DNA of 38,587 bases from contig CAUJDC010000044.1 in NCBI GenBank assembly GCA_963169815.1, positions 1 to 38,587 of the forward strand, written 5' to 3'. Below the pieces are notes generated by a model, which searched no databases, was not told where the DNA came from, and saw nothing but the letters and a program-made list of their open reading frames with translations. Source of the DNA: Patescibacteria group bacterium. GTDB lineage: Bacteria > Patescibacteriota > Gracilibacteria > UBA1369. Within the stretch, counting starts at the first letter, position 1. The number at the start of each line of letters is the position of its first letter. Shown one piece after another: positions 6,979 through 14,435 of this stretch. Both the position numbers and the translations under genes were made by a program.

Positions 6979-8985
6979 TTAAAGTGCTGTGCGGTAAACT
7001 GCTTTGGATGTTAACACATACATCGTATTCGTATCCTTATCCACATAAACATCCTTCAAATCATTGATTTCATCAAAGATGTATTGGCCAGAGTAAACTG
7101 CGCCGCCGCTACGATCATCTTTCAAGTAAACCAAGACACGATGTGCATTTGGCTCGAGAATGAAGATTTGAGACATATCTGCCTCAGTAAAAATCTTGGT
7201 TGGGGAAGTCAACGCTTTAACTGGTTGCTTCTTGATTGGGAAATCTTCTTTGGTACCTTGGAAAAGTTTAGTTATATAACCATCTTTATTCAAAACATAA
7301 ACATTCCCATCAATAGCCAAATCAATACCATTTTTCAAATCCACGCTGTTAGCATAAGCCTGAGCTCCATCAAATTGATCACGACGGCGAGTATATCTCC
7401 AGATTTGGCTACCTTCTGGATCTAAAACATAAATCTTATTGCTATAGGCTTTGATAGCATCACCTTTCTTGAAGTTGGTGTCAGAAGTAGAAAGGAAAGC
7501 CATACGATCATCTTTGTACTCAATCACCTTTCCACCTTCAGTCAAGAAAAGTATGGAATCTTTATCATCATAATTTACTGCGGATACAACTTTTTCATTG
7601 TCATCAATAGTGAGTGGATCAGCGACCTTATCCAGTAAAATTGGATAAAGAGCATTGTATTCATAAGCAAACAATTTATCTTTCAAACTAATCAAACCAA
7701 TGGCATTAACATTAGCACGTTTAGCAGATAAATCAGCCATTAATTCCATTTTAGGATGCATCACACCATCAAGTTTATCTCTAGTATCCATAATCATATC
7801 GAGAAGTTCTCTAGCCTTATCTTTGTGGAAGCCGCTGTTCAAAACAACAATAGATTTTTGCTCAGCATCATTGAGCATTTCGCCAGCACGATCTTTATCA
7901 AATTGGCCAGTTGTAACGGCAGAGTTAATTTCTTCTCTAATCTGAATCAAATCATTGGCCAAAGATTGAACTCTCTGATCTTCATCACCTTTGGCTCTGA
8001 GCCACCAAACGCCCAGTGTTAATACAACCACCAAGCCAACAATCGCTATCAAAATTTTATCTTTACCCCAATTAGAAAATGACCAACCACTTTGTGAACC
8101 ACGCGTTTCCACACCACGACCCAACGAATCCCATCGATTTTTTACAGTATTCACTGCTTTGGACATATGTCCTTTAACTTTTTGTAAATGTACGCCCAGA
8201 CCCAAACTGTCTGAACCACGTCTTTCTTTTCCGCTTGGAGCTTCACTAAACTTCTCTACTGGCTCATAACTTTCTTCTACTGTGTGCGCGACGCCAGGCT
8301 GAACTGCTGGCATTTCAGCAGCAGGCGCTTTCATATCAGTCGATTGAATACCAATTAAACCAATTTTGCTAATCACTTCACCTACCAAGAAATCCTTGAT
8401 AGATGCGATGGAATGTCTAAGTTCACCATAAACATGGCGAGATAAATCTGTTTTTGAAACATAGCGAAGTAAACGAGTTGTACTAAAAAGTACAAAGTCA
8501 TTCGCTTCAATTTCTCCAGAAGCAATATTAGTGAAAATGTCTTTGCTTTCTTGTTCTTCCAAATCATCACTGATAGTAGTAGCAAAACGCTTTCTAATCA
8601 GATAAGCCTCAGCTTCACCGCATTGCGTCAGATAAAGCTGATCGCCAATAATGGCGCCAATAATCACATTAAGTTTACCAAGCCAATCATTGCCTCTCTC
8701 TATCTTATATTCATTAAGAGCACGATTTACTTCCTTGAGAGATTCTTCAAAGCGTTCATAACCATCGATTTCACCATCAGCAAAAAAAACTTTGCGCATT
8801 TTATCAAAAATAATTTCTCCGATTTTGTCTGGATCAATATTATTTTGCATGATTTCCAGACAAATGAAGATTTTGCCGCTATGCTCACCTCCTTCACCCA
8901 AATCATAAGCGTAATTTTCGACAAAACTGCCTTCATCTCGTCCGACGAAGAGAAAATCATACTGAACTTTGATTGAACTACTCAT
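6979..8985 (-). CDS. Membrane protein with degenerate PP2C-like domain and C-terminal beta-propeller
   Basis: This 668-aa protein has three parts. Residues about 1-215 resemble a PPM/PP2C phosphatase fold, for example IIGDQLYLTQCGEAEAYLIR (114-131, split here by a turn) where active enzymes have a GDSRAYL-type segment. The metal-binding aspartates are not evident, so it may be a pseudophosphatase. A Pro/Ser-rich linker leads to one membrane helix at 311-329. Beyond it come a helical region (about 335-430) and repeated beta strands with I-VL-EGSQIWRY-like blades, as in NHL or YVTN propellers. Cytoplasmic phosphatase-like and outside propeller domains are inferred. The ATG at 8985 is chosen over a start 16 codons upstream because AAAGGAA lies 5 bases before it. 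Function unknown; a sensor role is plausible. Confidence 0.75.
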   Translation of the reverse strand: MSSSIKVQYDFLFVGRDEGSFVENYAYDLGEGGEHSGKIFICLEIMQNNIDPDKIGEIIFDKMRKVFFADGEIDGYERFEESLKEVNRALNEYKIERGNDWLGKLNVIIGAIIGDQLYLTQCGEAEAYLIRKRFATTISDDLEEQESKDIFTNIASGEIEANDFVLFSTTRLLRYVSKTDLSRHVYGELRHSIASIKDFLVGEVISKIGLIGIQSTDMKAPAAEMPAVQPGVAHTVEESYEPVEKFSEAPSGKERRGSDSLGLGVHLQKVKGHMSKAVNTVKNRWDSLGRGVETRGSQSGWSFSNWGKDKILIAIVGLVVVLTLGVWWLRAKGDEDQRVQSLANDLIQIREEINSAVTTGQFDKDRAGEMLNDAEQKSIVVLNSGFHKDKARELLDMIMDTRDKLDGVMHPKMELMADLSAKRANVNAIGLISLKDKLFAYEYNALYPILLDKVADPLTIDDNEKVVSAVNYDDKDSILFLTEGGKVIEYKDDRMAFLSTSDTNFKKGDAIKAYSNKIYVLDPEGSQIWRYTRRRDQFDGAQAYANSVDLKNGIDLAIDGNVYVLNKDGYITKLFQGTKEDFPIKKQPVKALTSPTKIFTEADMSQIFILEPNAHRVLVYLKDDRSGGAVYSGQYIFDEINDLKDVYVDKDTNTMYVLTSKAVYRTAL

Positions 8986-8990
8986 TGAAT

Positions 8991-8997
8991 TTCCTTT
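8991..8997 (-). promoter_or_regulatory. Shine-Dalgarno-like site deciding the start at 8985
   Basis: The minus strand reads AAAGGAA five bases before the ATG at 8985. It is nearly the only recognisable ribosome binding site in this window and favours that start over the in-frame upstream codon at 9033. Confidence 0.55.
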
Positions 8998-9083
8998 AAT
9001 TTTAGGGGGTTTTTGTTTTGCTGAAGCCACCAAAACGATAGCAACACCAATTAAGGCAAAGCTAGCTTAACATAAAAAAGAAA

Positions 9084-9112
9084 TTGACACAAAATTAACT
9101 TAAAGCTATCTT
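9084..9112 (+). promoter_or_regulatory. Sigma-70-type promoter of rpmH operon
   Basis: TTGACA (9084-9089) and TATCTT (9107-9112) are separated by 17 bases. Transcription would begin near 9119, about 20 bases before the rpmH ATG, and could run through rnpA, yidC, khpB and the two envelope genes. Confidence 0.75.
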
Positions 9113-9140
9113 CTGCTGGCAAAAAACTAAGCTCTATCTA

Positions 9141-9281
9141 ATGCCAATTTCCAAACTACAACAGAAGAAACACAAGAAAGTCCATGGCTTTCGTTCACGC
9201 ATGAAGACAGCAAAAGGTCGCAAAGTCCTCGCTGCACGCAGAACTAAAGGCAGAAAACAACTTACTGTCAGCGACAAGTAA
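9141..9281 (+). CDS. rpmH: 50S ribosomal protein L34 (bL34)
   Basis: This is a 46-residue, strongly basic protein with the hallmark segments [18 protein letters not shown] and [14 protein letters not shown] of bL34. That protein lies in the large ribosomal subunit near the 23S rRNA core. The length is normal for the family (44-50 aa). It starts 28 bases after a good promoter -10 box and is followed after 8 bases by rnpA, the universal bacterial order. No dnaA gene or cluster of DnaA boxes is found beside it, so the usual origin context is not conserved here. Confidence 0.96.
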   Translation: MPISKLQQKKHKKVHGFRSRMKTAKGRKVLAARRTKGRKQLTVSDK

Positions 9282-9289
9282 TTTTCTAA

Positions 9290-9649
9290 ATGATTAATAA
9301 GACTCAACGTATTTCGACCTTTAGAGCCGCTTGGCTTCTCAAAAAAGGGGCGAAGTTCAGCAATGAGTTTTTTTCAGTTAAATTTCTACTCAACAAAAAA
9401 ACTCTTAACCGTTATAGTGTAGTCGTCTCAAAAAAGATCTTTAAATTGGCCACCGACCGTAATTCCCTGCGTCGCCAGCTCTATGAAGCACTCCGTACAC
9501 TTACACCTGGTCCAAATCCCGGTTTCGATCTAATGATTAGTGTTAAATCCAAGATCGATCAACTTACCTTTAATGAAAAACAAACCCAACTCAAAAATTT
9601 AATTGAACAGGTAGCCTCAAAACTTAGTCAACTCCCTTCAAATGGATAA
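9290..9649 (+). CDS. rnpA: Ribonuclease P protein component
   Basis: This protein assists the RNase P RNA in removing 5' leaders from pre-tRNAs. The diagnostic block RYSVVVSKKIFKLATDRNSLRRQLYEALR (split: RYSVVVSKKIFK, then DRNSLRRQLYEALR) corresponds to the family signature with the RN-x2-R(R/K) RNA-binding helix. At 119 aa it has the usual size, with a basic N-terminal half. It follows rpmH by 8 bases and overlaps the start of yidC by 8 bases, so the three are co-transcribed and probably translationally coupled. Confidence 0.93.
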   Translation: MINKTQRISTFRAAWLLKKGAKFSNEFFSVKFLLNKKTLNRYSVVVSKKIFKLATDRNSLRRQLYEALRTLTPGPNPGFDLMISVKSKIDQLTFNEKQTQLKNLIEQVASKLSQLPSNG

Positions 9650-10952
9650 AAAAGCAATTCAAAACTTTCTCAGTCAGGCCTTAACTTTTCTGGTTATTTT
9701 CCTGATTGTTAATTTCATTTTCAATCAATTTTTCAACAAACCCGAAGAAACCAAAACCGGCATACAGTTCTATACCTCCAGCAAAAACTTCGCTCAAAAC
9801 GACACAGTTATCTTTCATATAGATAATTATACTGATCATGCCATCACTTTAAAGAATCAATGTCCGAATGCTCCTGTTGCAGCTTCAAAACTCAACAATG
9901 GCCAATGGACACCAGTCACTTACAGTGCTCCAGTGAAATGTGAGGGCACAAAAGACGACATCATTCAACCGGGCGAAAAGAGACAAATCAAACTACACAC
10001 TTGGAGCCATGAACTTTTCAAAGACTTGGGCAATTACAAGTTAACTGCTGAGCTCGATGGACAAAGCATGGAATCAAATCAGTTTGAAATCAACAATATG
10101 TCTTTCTTCGGCTGGCTCTGGACTACTGTCATATATCAACCTATCTATAACGCCCTAATTTTCTTTGCCAGTATTTTACCTGGTCATAATCTCGGTTTGG
10201 CAATTATTCTACTGACTATTTTGATTCGAACCATTCTGCTTTTTCCAAATCACAAAGCCCTCAAATCTCAGAAAAAACTTCAATCCATTCAACACAAAAT
10301 TAGCGCCCTCAAAGATAAGCATGGCGATGATCAACAAAAAATCGCTCAAGAAACTTTCGCTATCTACAAAGAACATAAAGTCAGTCCTTTCAGCAGCTGT
10401 TTGCCAATGCTAATTCAATTGCCGATTTTGATTGGTCTGTTCAATGTAATTCAAAATGGGATGGATCCAGGCAGCAGCTACCTGCTTTATGGACCACTCA
10501 AAGCTTTTGACCTAACTCAAGTGGATACCAATTTCTTTGGTCTCCTGGATTTAACTAAAATAGACTTTATTGCTATGCCAATTATCGTTGGCGCCATGCA
10601 ATTCTTACAGGTTAAACTTACTCTCGGTCGCAGTAAAGCTAAGGCGGCTAAACCTGCCAATGAAATGGAAGCAGCCAGCCGTACTATGATGTATGTAATG
10701 CCAGTAATGATTGCCTTCTTCACAGCGTCTGTTCCATCAGGTGTTGGTCTTTATTGGGCATTTTCAACACTTTACGGTATAATCCAGCAAATGATTGTTA
10801 ACCGCCAACACGAAAGCACTGAAACAACAATTAAAGTAGCTGATGATTTAAGTAATAAAGAAAAAAAAGAATTGTATAAAAAGAAGAACGAAGAACGTAA
10901 AAAAGAAGACGCTGGTGACGATGATGGAACAATTCGTATTATTAAAGCTTAA
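9642..10952 (+). CDS. yidC: Membrane protein insertase YidC/Oxa1
   Basis: It inserts and folds membrane proteins, alone or with SecYEG. An N-terminal membrane helix (about residues 12-30) is followed by an extracytoplasmic domain of about 130 residues. The conserved insertase core then runs from about 165 to 385. Recognisable core segments are YQPIYNALIFFASILPGHNLG, split by family variation, then LAIILLTILIRTILLFPNH, the cytoplasmic helical hairpin, SPFSSCLPMLIQLPILIGLF and the last helices SVPSGVGLYWAFSTLYGI. The positively charged groove Arg is seen in ILIRTIL. The C-terminal tail is rich in Lys and Glu. The small external domain suggests a reduced version of the Gram-negative type. Confidence 0.94.
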   Translation: MDKKAIQNFLSQALTFLVIFLIVNFIFNQFFNKPEETKTGIQFYTSSKNFAQNDTVIFHIDNYTDHAITLKNQCPNAPVAASKLNNGQWTPVTYSAPVKCEGTKDDIIQPGEKRQIKLHTWSHELFKDLGNYKLTAELDGQSMESNQFEINNMSFFGWLWTTVIYQPIYNALIFFASILPGHNLGLAIILLTILIRTILLFPNHKALKSQKKLQSIQHKISALKDKHGDDQQKIAQETFAIYKEHKVSPFSSCLPMLIQLPILIGLFNVIQNGMDPGSSYLLYGPLKAFDLTQVDTNFFGLLDLTKIDFIAMPIIVGAMQFLQVKLTLGRSKAKAAKPANEMEAASRTMMYVMPVMIAFFTASVPSGVGLYWAFSTLYGIIQQMIVNRQHESTETTIKVADDLSNKEKKELYKKKNEERKKEDAGDDDGTIRIIKA

Positions 10953-10970
10953 TTCTCTAATCAACCAATT

Positions 10971-11453
10971 ATGGAAAATACCATACACCAAATATTGGAA
11001 GACTTAGTCCAAAAAATGGGCTGCAGTCTAAACAAAATCCGTATCGAAAAAAACGCCGATCAATCCTATCGTGTAAATATCGAAACTTCTCACCCTAACC
11101 TGATGATTGGTTATCGTGGTGAAAATATCACTGCCCTTCAACATCTCTGCAAATTATTACTCTGGAATAAACTCGACTTAGAATCAGCAGAGCCAGCAAA
11201 TAAACCTGAGCTAACTCTCGATATTGACAATTATCGCCGCCGTCAGGAACAGCAGGTTATTCAGCTCGCTGAAAGAAAAGTAGAAATGGTTCGCAAACTT
11301 GCTTCTCCTCAAAGCTTACCAGCTATGGCACCTTATTTCCGCCGCATAGTTCACATGCATCTCACTCAAGGGAAATTCAATGATATTTCGACTGAAAGCC
11401 AAGGTGAAGGTGAAATGCGCTATATCGTCATCAAACCTGAATTAGTTATCTGA
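10971..11453 (+). CDS. khpB: KH-R3H RNA-binding protein KhpB/Jag
   Basis: This 160-aa protein has a KH domain with the loop GYRGENITALQHL at about residues 48-60. A C-terminal R3H domain has the motif RRIVHMHL, about residues 124-131. This is the KhpB (Jag/EloR) arrangement; partners in other bacteria bind many RNAs and affect cell elongation and division. The N-terminal Jag_N domain of Firmicutes proteins is absent, which is common in short versions. Position after yidC is conserved across bacteria. It ends with TGA, confirming UGA as stop. Confidence 0.92.
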   Translation: MENTIHQILEDLVQKMGCSLNKIRIEKNADQSYRVNIETSHPNLMIGYRGENITALQHLCKLLLWNKLDLESAEPANKPELTLDIDNYRRRQEQQVIQLAERKVEMVRKLASPQSLPAMAPYFRRIVHMHLTQGKFNDISTESQGEGEMRYIVIKPELVI

Positions 11454-11456
11454 TTT

Positions 11457-12455
11457 ATGATTAAATATCCAGCCGCCAATTACTTGGCAATTTTGATCGC
11501 TCTTTGCACGGTCTTTCAACCTGTTTTTGCTCAAGAAGCAATTACCACCCTTGAAACCCCAGAGAACCCTTTCAGTGATGTTAAATTGGGTAGTGAATAT
11601 TTCACTGGTATCAAATACTTAAAAGATCAAGGTCTAGTTCAGGGTTATGAAGATGGTACCTTTAAACCCAAACAACCTATCAATCGCGCCGAAGCACTCA
11701 AATTACTTGGTCGCGCTATCCCCTATCACAGCATGACTTCAGTCGAACGCCCTTTAGCTGAATTAAATGCTACTCCCGAACCAATCACCGAATCAAAAGA
11801 ATGTCCTTTCCCAGACCTCACCAAAGGAGCCTGGTATTACAACTATGTTTGTGATGCCTTTGCCAACAAAATTGTTTCAGGTTATCCCGATGGCTCTTTT
11901 CACCCTGAGCAAACTATCAATGAAGTGGAAGCTCTCAAAATAATTATTCTTCAGGCAGGACTCAGCACTGAAACTGGCTCTCCAGAAAATTTTGACGATG
12001 TACCTGCCGATGCCTGGTATTCAGGCTATGCCAAATTAGCCAATCAAAAAAGCTTTGTTGTCGAGGGCCGTGATGGCAATTTAAATCCAGCTGACAGCCT
12101 TAATCGTGGTGATTTTGCCATGATTATTTATCGAACAATTAGAGCAATTCGAGATGGTTCAGAGTTTGGTCGTGCCACTTATTATGGCGGCCGTTTTGAA
12201 GAGCAAGACACTGCTTCTGGAGAAACTTTCGACACTTCAATACTGACTGCAGCTCACAAAACTTTACCTTTTGGCACAATTGTCCGTGTCACCAATTTAA
12301 CTAATGGTAAACATGTCGACGTGCGTATTAATGATCGCGGACCTTATGTGAATGGCACTATTATTGATTTGAGTTCCAGCGCTTTCCAGGTAATTTCACC
12401 ATTATCCGCAGGAGTTTTCCACAGCGAAGTACAAATTATCAAACTCGCTCCCTAA
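11457..12455 (+). CDS. Exported SLH-domain protein with C-terminal RlpA-like double-psi beta-barrel
   Basis: An N-terminal signal peptide with likely cleavage after VFA (residue 25) is followed by three S-layer homology repeats at about 37-85, 115-165 and 177-225. These contain the FSDV / GYEDGTFKP, FPDL / GYPDGSFHP and FDDV / GNLNPADSLNR elements. Residues 238-332 form an RlpA-type barrel: ATYYGGRFEEQDTASGETFD, LTAAHKTLPFGT, VRINDRGPY and IIDLSSSAF. The Asp of the NDRGP motif, needed for lytic transglycosylase activity in RlpA, is present. The protein likely binds wall polymers through SLH and trims peptidoglycan or binds septal glycan. It starts 3 bases after khpB. Confidence 0.9.
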   Translation: MIKYPAANYLAILIALCTVFQPVFAQEAITTLETPENPFSDVKLGSEYFTGIKYLKDQGLVQGYEDGTFKPKQPINRAEALKLLGRAIPYHSMTSVERPLAELNATPEPITESKECPFPDLTKGAWYYNYVCDAFANKIVSGYPDGSFHPEQTINEVEALKIIILQAGLSTETGSPENFDDVPADAWYSGYAKLANQKSFVVEGRDGNLNPADSLNRGDFAMIIYRTIRAIRDGSEFGRATYYGGRFEEQDTASGETFDTSILTAAHKTLPFGTIVRVTNLTNGKHVDVRINDRGPYVNGTIIDLSSSAFQVISPLSAGVFHSEVQIIKLAP

Positions 12456-12817
12456 TGTCTGTTACAGAAGAAATCATCAAACGTCGTGGGAAAAGCATCC
12501 CTATTCGCACCCCGCTTTCCCAGGAAATCAAAAAAAGCGTCTCCATGCTGGTCTTTACTTTACTGGCCATCATTATTCTGGTTAGCATAGTTTATCTGTT
12601 AAATTCTACCCAAACCAGCCAAAAAGGTTATTCCCTCAAACAAGAACAACAAGAAAAGGATAAATTGGTTGAAACAAGCCATGATTTAATACGCCAATTA
12701 ATTGATGCCCAGTCTTTCAAAAACATTGAAAATAGTGCTTTGGTAAAGAGTATGATTAAACCACCAGAGATCATTTACGTCGATCAGGATCGAGTTGTAA
12801 AAACAGGCAAGAATTGA
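12455..12817 (+). CDS. FtsB/DivIC-like single-pass division protein
   Basis: This 120-aa protein has a basic cytoplasmic N-terminus, one membrane helix at residues 30-49, a short coiled-coil region (60-85) and a C-terminal motif MIKPPEIIYVDQD (100-112). The last resembles the VKPGE-x-Y end of FtsB/DivIC proteins, which bridge the divisome to FtsI/FtsW. From KGYSLK at 57 onward it aligns without gaps for 60 positions with the FtsL-like protein encoded at 26871-27260, with 15 identities. The two therefore look like paralogues and may form a heterodimer. The gene overlaps the previous stop by one base and ends the rpmH operon. The division role is inferred. Confidence 0.65.
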   Translation: MSVTEEIIKRRGKSIPIRTPLSQEIKKSVSMLVFTLLAIIILVSIVYLLNSTQTSQKGYSLKQEQQEKDKLVETSHDLIRQLIDAQSFKNIENSALVKSMIKPPEIIYVDQDRVVKTGKN

Positions 12818-12818
12818 T

Positions 12819-12846
12819 TTGACTTGAGCGACAATCTCAATATAAT
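12819..12846 (+). promoter_or_regulatory. Promoter of tRNA-Glu
   Basis: TTGACT (12819-12824) and a perfect TATAAT (12841-12846) are 16 bases apart, placing the start of transcription about 33 bases before the mature tRNA 5' end. Confidence 0.75.
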
Positions 12847-12885
12847 ACTCGAGCAAAACACCTTATCGATTGACCTTTGCTTTTT

Positions 12886-12960
12886 GGAGATATCGTCTAG
12901 TGGTTAGGACGACAGGTTTTCATCCTGTAAACCGGAGTTCGATTCTCCGTATCTCTACCA
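12886..12960 (+). tRNA. tRNA-Glu (anticodon UUC)
   Basis: The 75-base cloverleaf has acceptor strands GGAGATA and TATCTCT (7 bp with one G-U), a D arm with TGGTTAGGA and an anticodon stem ACAGG/CCTGT. The loop TTTTCAT gives anticodon TTC. The T arm reads CGGAG-TTCGATT-CTCCG. Discriminator A and a genomically encoded CCA end the gene at 12960. It has its own promoter and lies between two operons. Confidence 0.97.
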
Positions 12961-13038
12961 AAAATACCTCATATTTGTCTGGCGGCTTTTTGAAGTTGAA
13001 TCCCAAACACTTTCAGCTCAAAAAGCAATTTTAAAAGA

Positions 13039-13067
13039 TTTACTTAAGTGAACAAATTGCCTATCTT
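13039..13067 (+). promoter_or_regulatory. Promoter of ferredoxin-led operon
   Basis: TTTACT (13039-13044) and TATCTT (13062-13067) are 17 bases apart. The predicted transcription start near 13074 lies downstream of an in-frame ATG at 13068, which argues that the real start codon of the ferredoxin is 13101. Confidence 0.55.
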
Positions 13068-13100
13068 ATGGGCACTAAAATTATCTTTTTATTCAAAGAA

Positions 13101-13433
13101 ATGCTCATCACTATTTCCAGAGAACTCTGTATCGGTGCCGCTCCTTGCGTAGCTATAGCAGGAGATGTTTTCCAACTCGATGAGGAAGGCAAATGTATTC
13201 AAATTGGTCTGGTTACTGACGAAGCAAATACCAGACTGGCCGCGGAAGCCTGTCCAGTCAGGGCAATCTTTATTTATGATGATGCCAAAATTCAATTATA
13301 CCCACCAGAAGACGAAATGCCTTATCCATATGTTCCTGAACCAATTCTTAGCATGAAACCTGCCAATAATGTGACTCAAGCACCGACTCAGCCAACTCCA
13401 CCAGAAGCCCAAGAACCACCAAAGGCCGCCTAA
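13101..13433 (+). CDS. Monocluster ferredoxin with Cys-to-Ala substitution and proline-rich tail
   Basis: This 110-aa protein begins with the ferredoxin core ITISRELCIGAAPCVAIAG and closes with AAEACPVRAI. Cluster cysteines are C10, C16 and C51; the second ligand position of a standard CxxCxxC loop is Ala13. That pattern is typical of single [3Fe-4S] ferredoxins, or of [4Fe-4S] proteins with one open iron site. C32 is an additional cysteine. Residues about 68-110 form a Pro/Ala/Glu-rich tail not needed for the fold. The ATG at 13101 fits the usual ferredoxin start and the promoter position; an upstream ATG at 13068 would add 11 hydrophobic residues. It likely passes electrons to an unknown partner and heads a five-gene operon. 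Confidence 0.85.
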   Translation: MLITISRELCIGAAPCVAIAGDVFQLDEEGKCIQIGLVTDEANTRLAAEACPVRAIFIYDDAKIQLYPPEDEMPYPYVPEPILSMKPANNVTQAPTQPTPPEAQEPPKAA

Positions 13434-13445
13434 AACCAAGCCAAT

Positions 13446-14435
13446 ATGGCTGACCAAAATCACAATTCACCAGCCTTCACGATTGACCTTGATCAAGCCG
13501 CTCAAGCCTGGGAATCTATTAAATCAGCGAAGCAAATCGCTATCATTTCTCATCGCCACCCCGATCCAGATACCGTTGGAGCCAATTTAGCCTTGCGCAG
13601 CGCGCTCACAAAAGCTGGCCTACAAATTCAGTCTTTTTGTGTTGATGCACCACCAGAAACATGTCAATTTCTCGAAGAATCAGCTTGTTATCAAAAAAAT
13701 TTTCAGCCAGAAAACTTTGACCTGATTATCAGCGTAGATTGTGGAGGTATAGAACAAGTCGCCTTTCAAAAACAGTTCCCTGATATTTTCAAAAGTAACT
13801 TTATCAATATCGATCATCACGCCTCCAATCAGTTATTCGGAACCATCAACATTGTTCAAACCAACCTTTCTTCCACCTGTGAAATAATTTATCAATTATT
13901 ACATTTTTGGGAACTTCCAGTTACTACAGATATCTCCAATTACTTATTATTTGGTTTATATTACGATACTGGCAGCTTCATGCACCCCAATACAACTCCA
14001 ACGGTTTTAGAAATTGCCAGCGATTTAGTCAGACTGGGCGCCCGATTGGATTTAATCACCAAAAGCCTTTTTCAAAATTTCACAGAAAATAAATTTCATC
14101 TCTGGGGTCAGATACTAGAAAAAATCAAAGTCACTGCCGAAGGTAATGCTGCAGCAGCCATTCCTCATCAAGATTTAGTAAAACATCAAGCCGGCTCAGA
14201 GGAGTTGAGCGGTCTCACTAATTATCTAAGCATGGTTAAAGGCAGCAAATTTGCCGTAATGGTCAGCGAAGAAGAGACTGGGCAAATTAGAGGGTCACTA
14301 AGATCAGTGAGCGGCGATGTAGATTTATCCAAATTGGCTCAAAGCCTAGGCGGCGGTGGCCATCGCAAGGCCTCAGGTTTCAGTTTGGAAGGAAAAATTA
14401 CCGAACATCCTTTTTGGACAATTCAACAAAATTAA
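13446..14435 (+). CDS. DHH/DHHA1 phosphoesterase, NrnA-like oligoribonuclease
   Basis: Family members degrade 2-5 nt RNAs or cyclic-dinucleotide products, and some dephosphorylate pAp. All motifs are present: HRHPDPDTVG (residues 36-45), VDCGG (97-101), the DHH triad in IDHHAS (122-127), YYDTGSF (172-178) and the DHHA1 substrate loop GGGGHRKASGF near residue 308. The length of 329 aa is standard, so the enzyme should be active with two metal ions. It follows the ferredoxin by 12 bases. Its stop overlaps the next start (TAATG), coupling it to the RNR-like gene. NrnA is the best guess; a cyclic-di-AMP-directed DHH enzyme (GdpP-type) is less likely as no sensory domain is present. Confidence 0.9.
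   Translation: MADQNHNSPAFTIDLDQAAQAWESIKSAKQIAIISHRHPDPDTVGANLALRSALTKAGLQIQSFCVDAPPETCQFLEESACYQKNFQPENFDLIISVDCGGIEQVAFQKQFPDIFKSNFINIDHHASNQLFGTINIVQTNLSSTCEIIYQLLHFWELPVTTDISNYLLFGLYYDTGSFMHPNTTPTVLEIASDLVRLGARLDLITKSLFQNFTENKFHLWGQILEKIKVTAEGNAAAAIPHQDLVKHQAGSEELSGLTNYLSMVKGSKFAVMVSEEETGQIRGSLRSVSGDVDLSKLAQSLGGGGHRKASGFSLEGKITEHPFWTIQQN

Noticed and set aside
7037-7045. Perfect DnaA box TTATCCACA
   Set aside because: It is a single copy inside the coding region of the propeller protein, with no cluster of boxes and no dnaA gene nearby, so it is not evidence of an origin despite the closeness of rpmH.
8551-8976. 141-codon plus-strand frame
   Set aside because: It is antisense to the well-supported minus-strand membrane protein and shows no domain pattern; it is a shadow of that gene.
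13068-13100. Longer ferredoxin start at ATG 13068
   Set aside because: It abuts the predicted -10 box, so transcription would start after it, and the extra 11 residues are not part of the ferredoxin fold.
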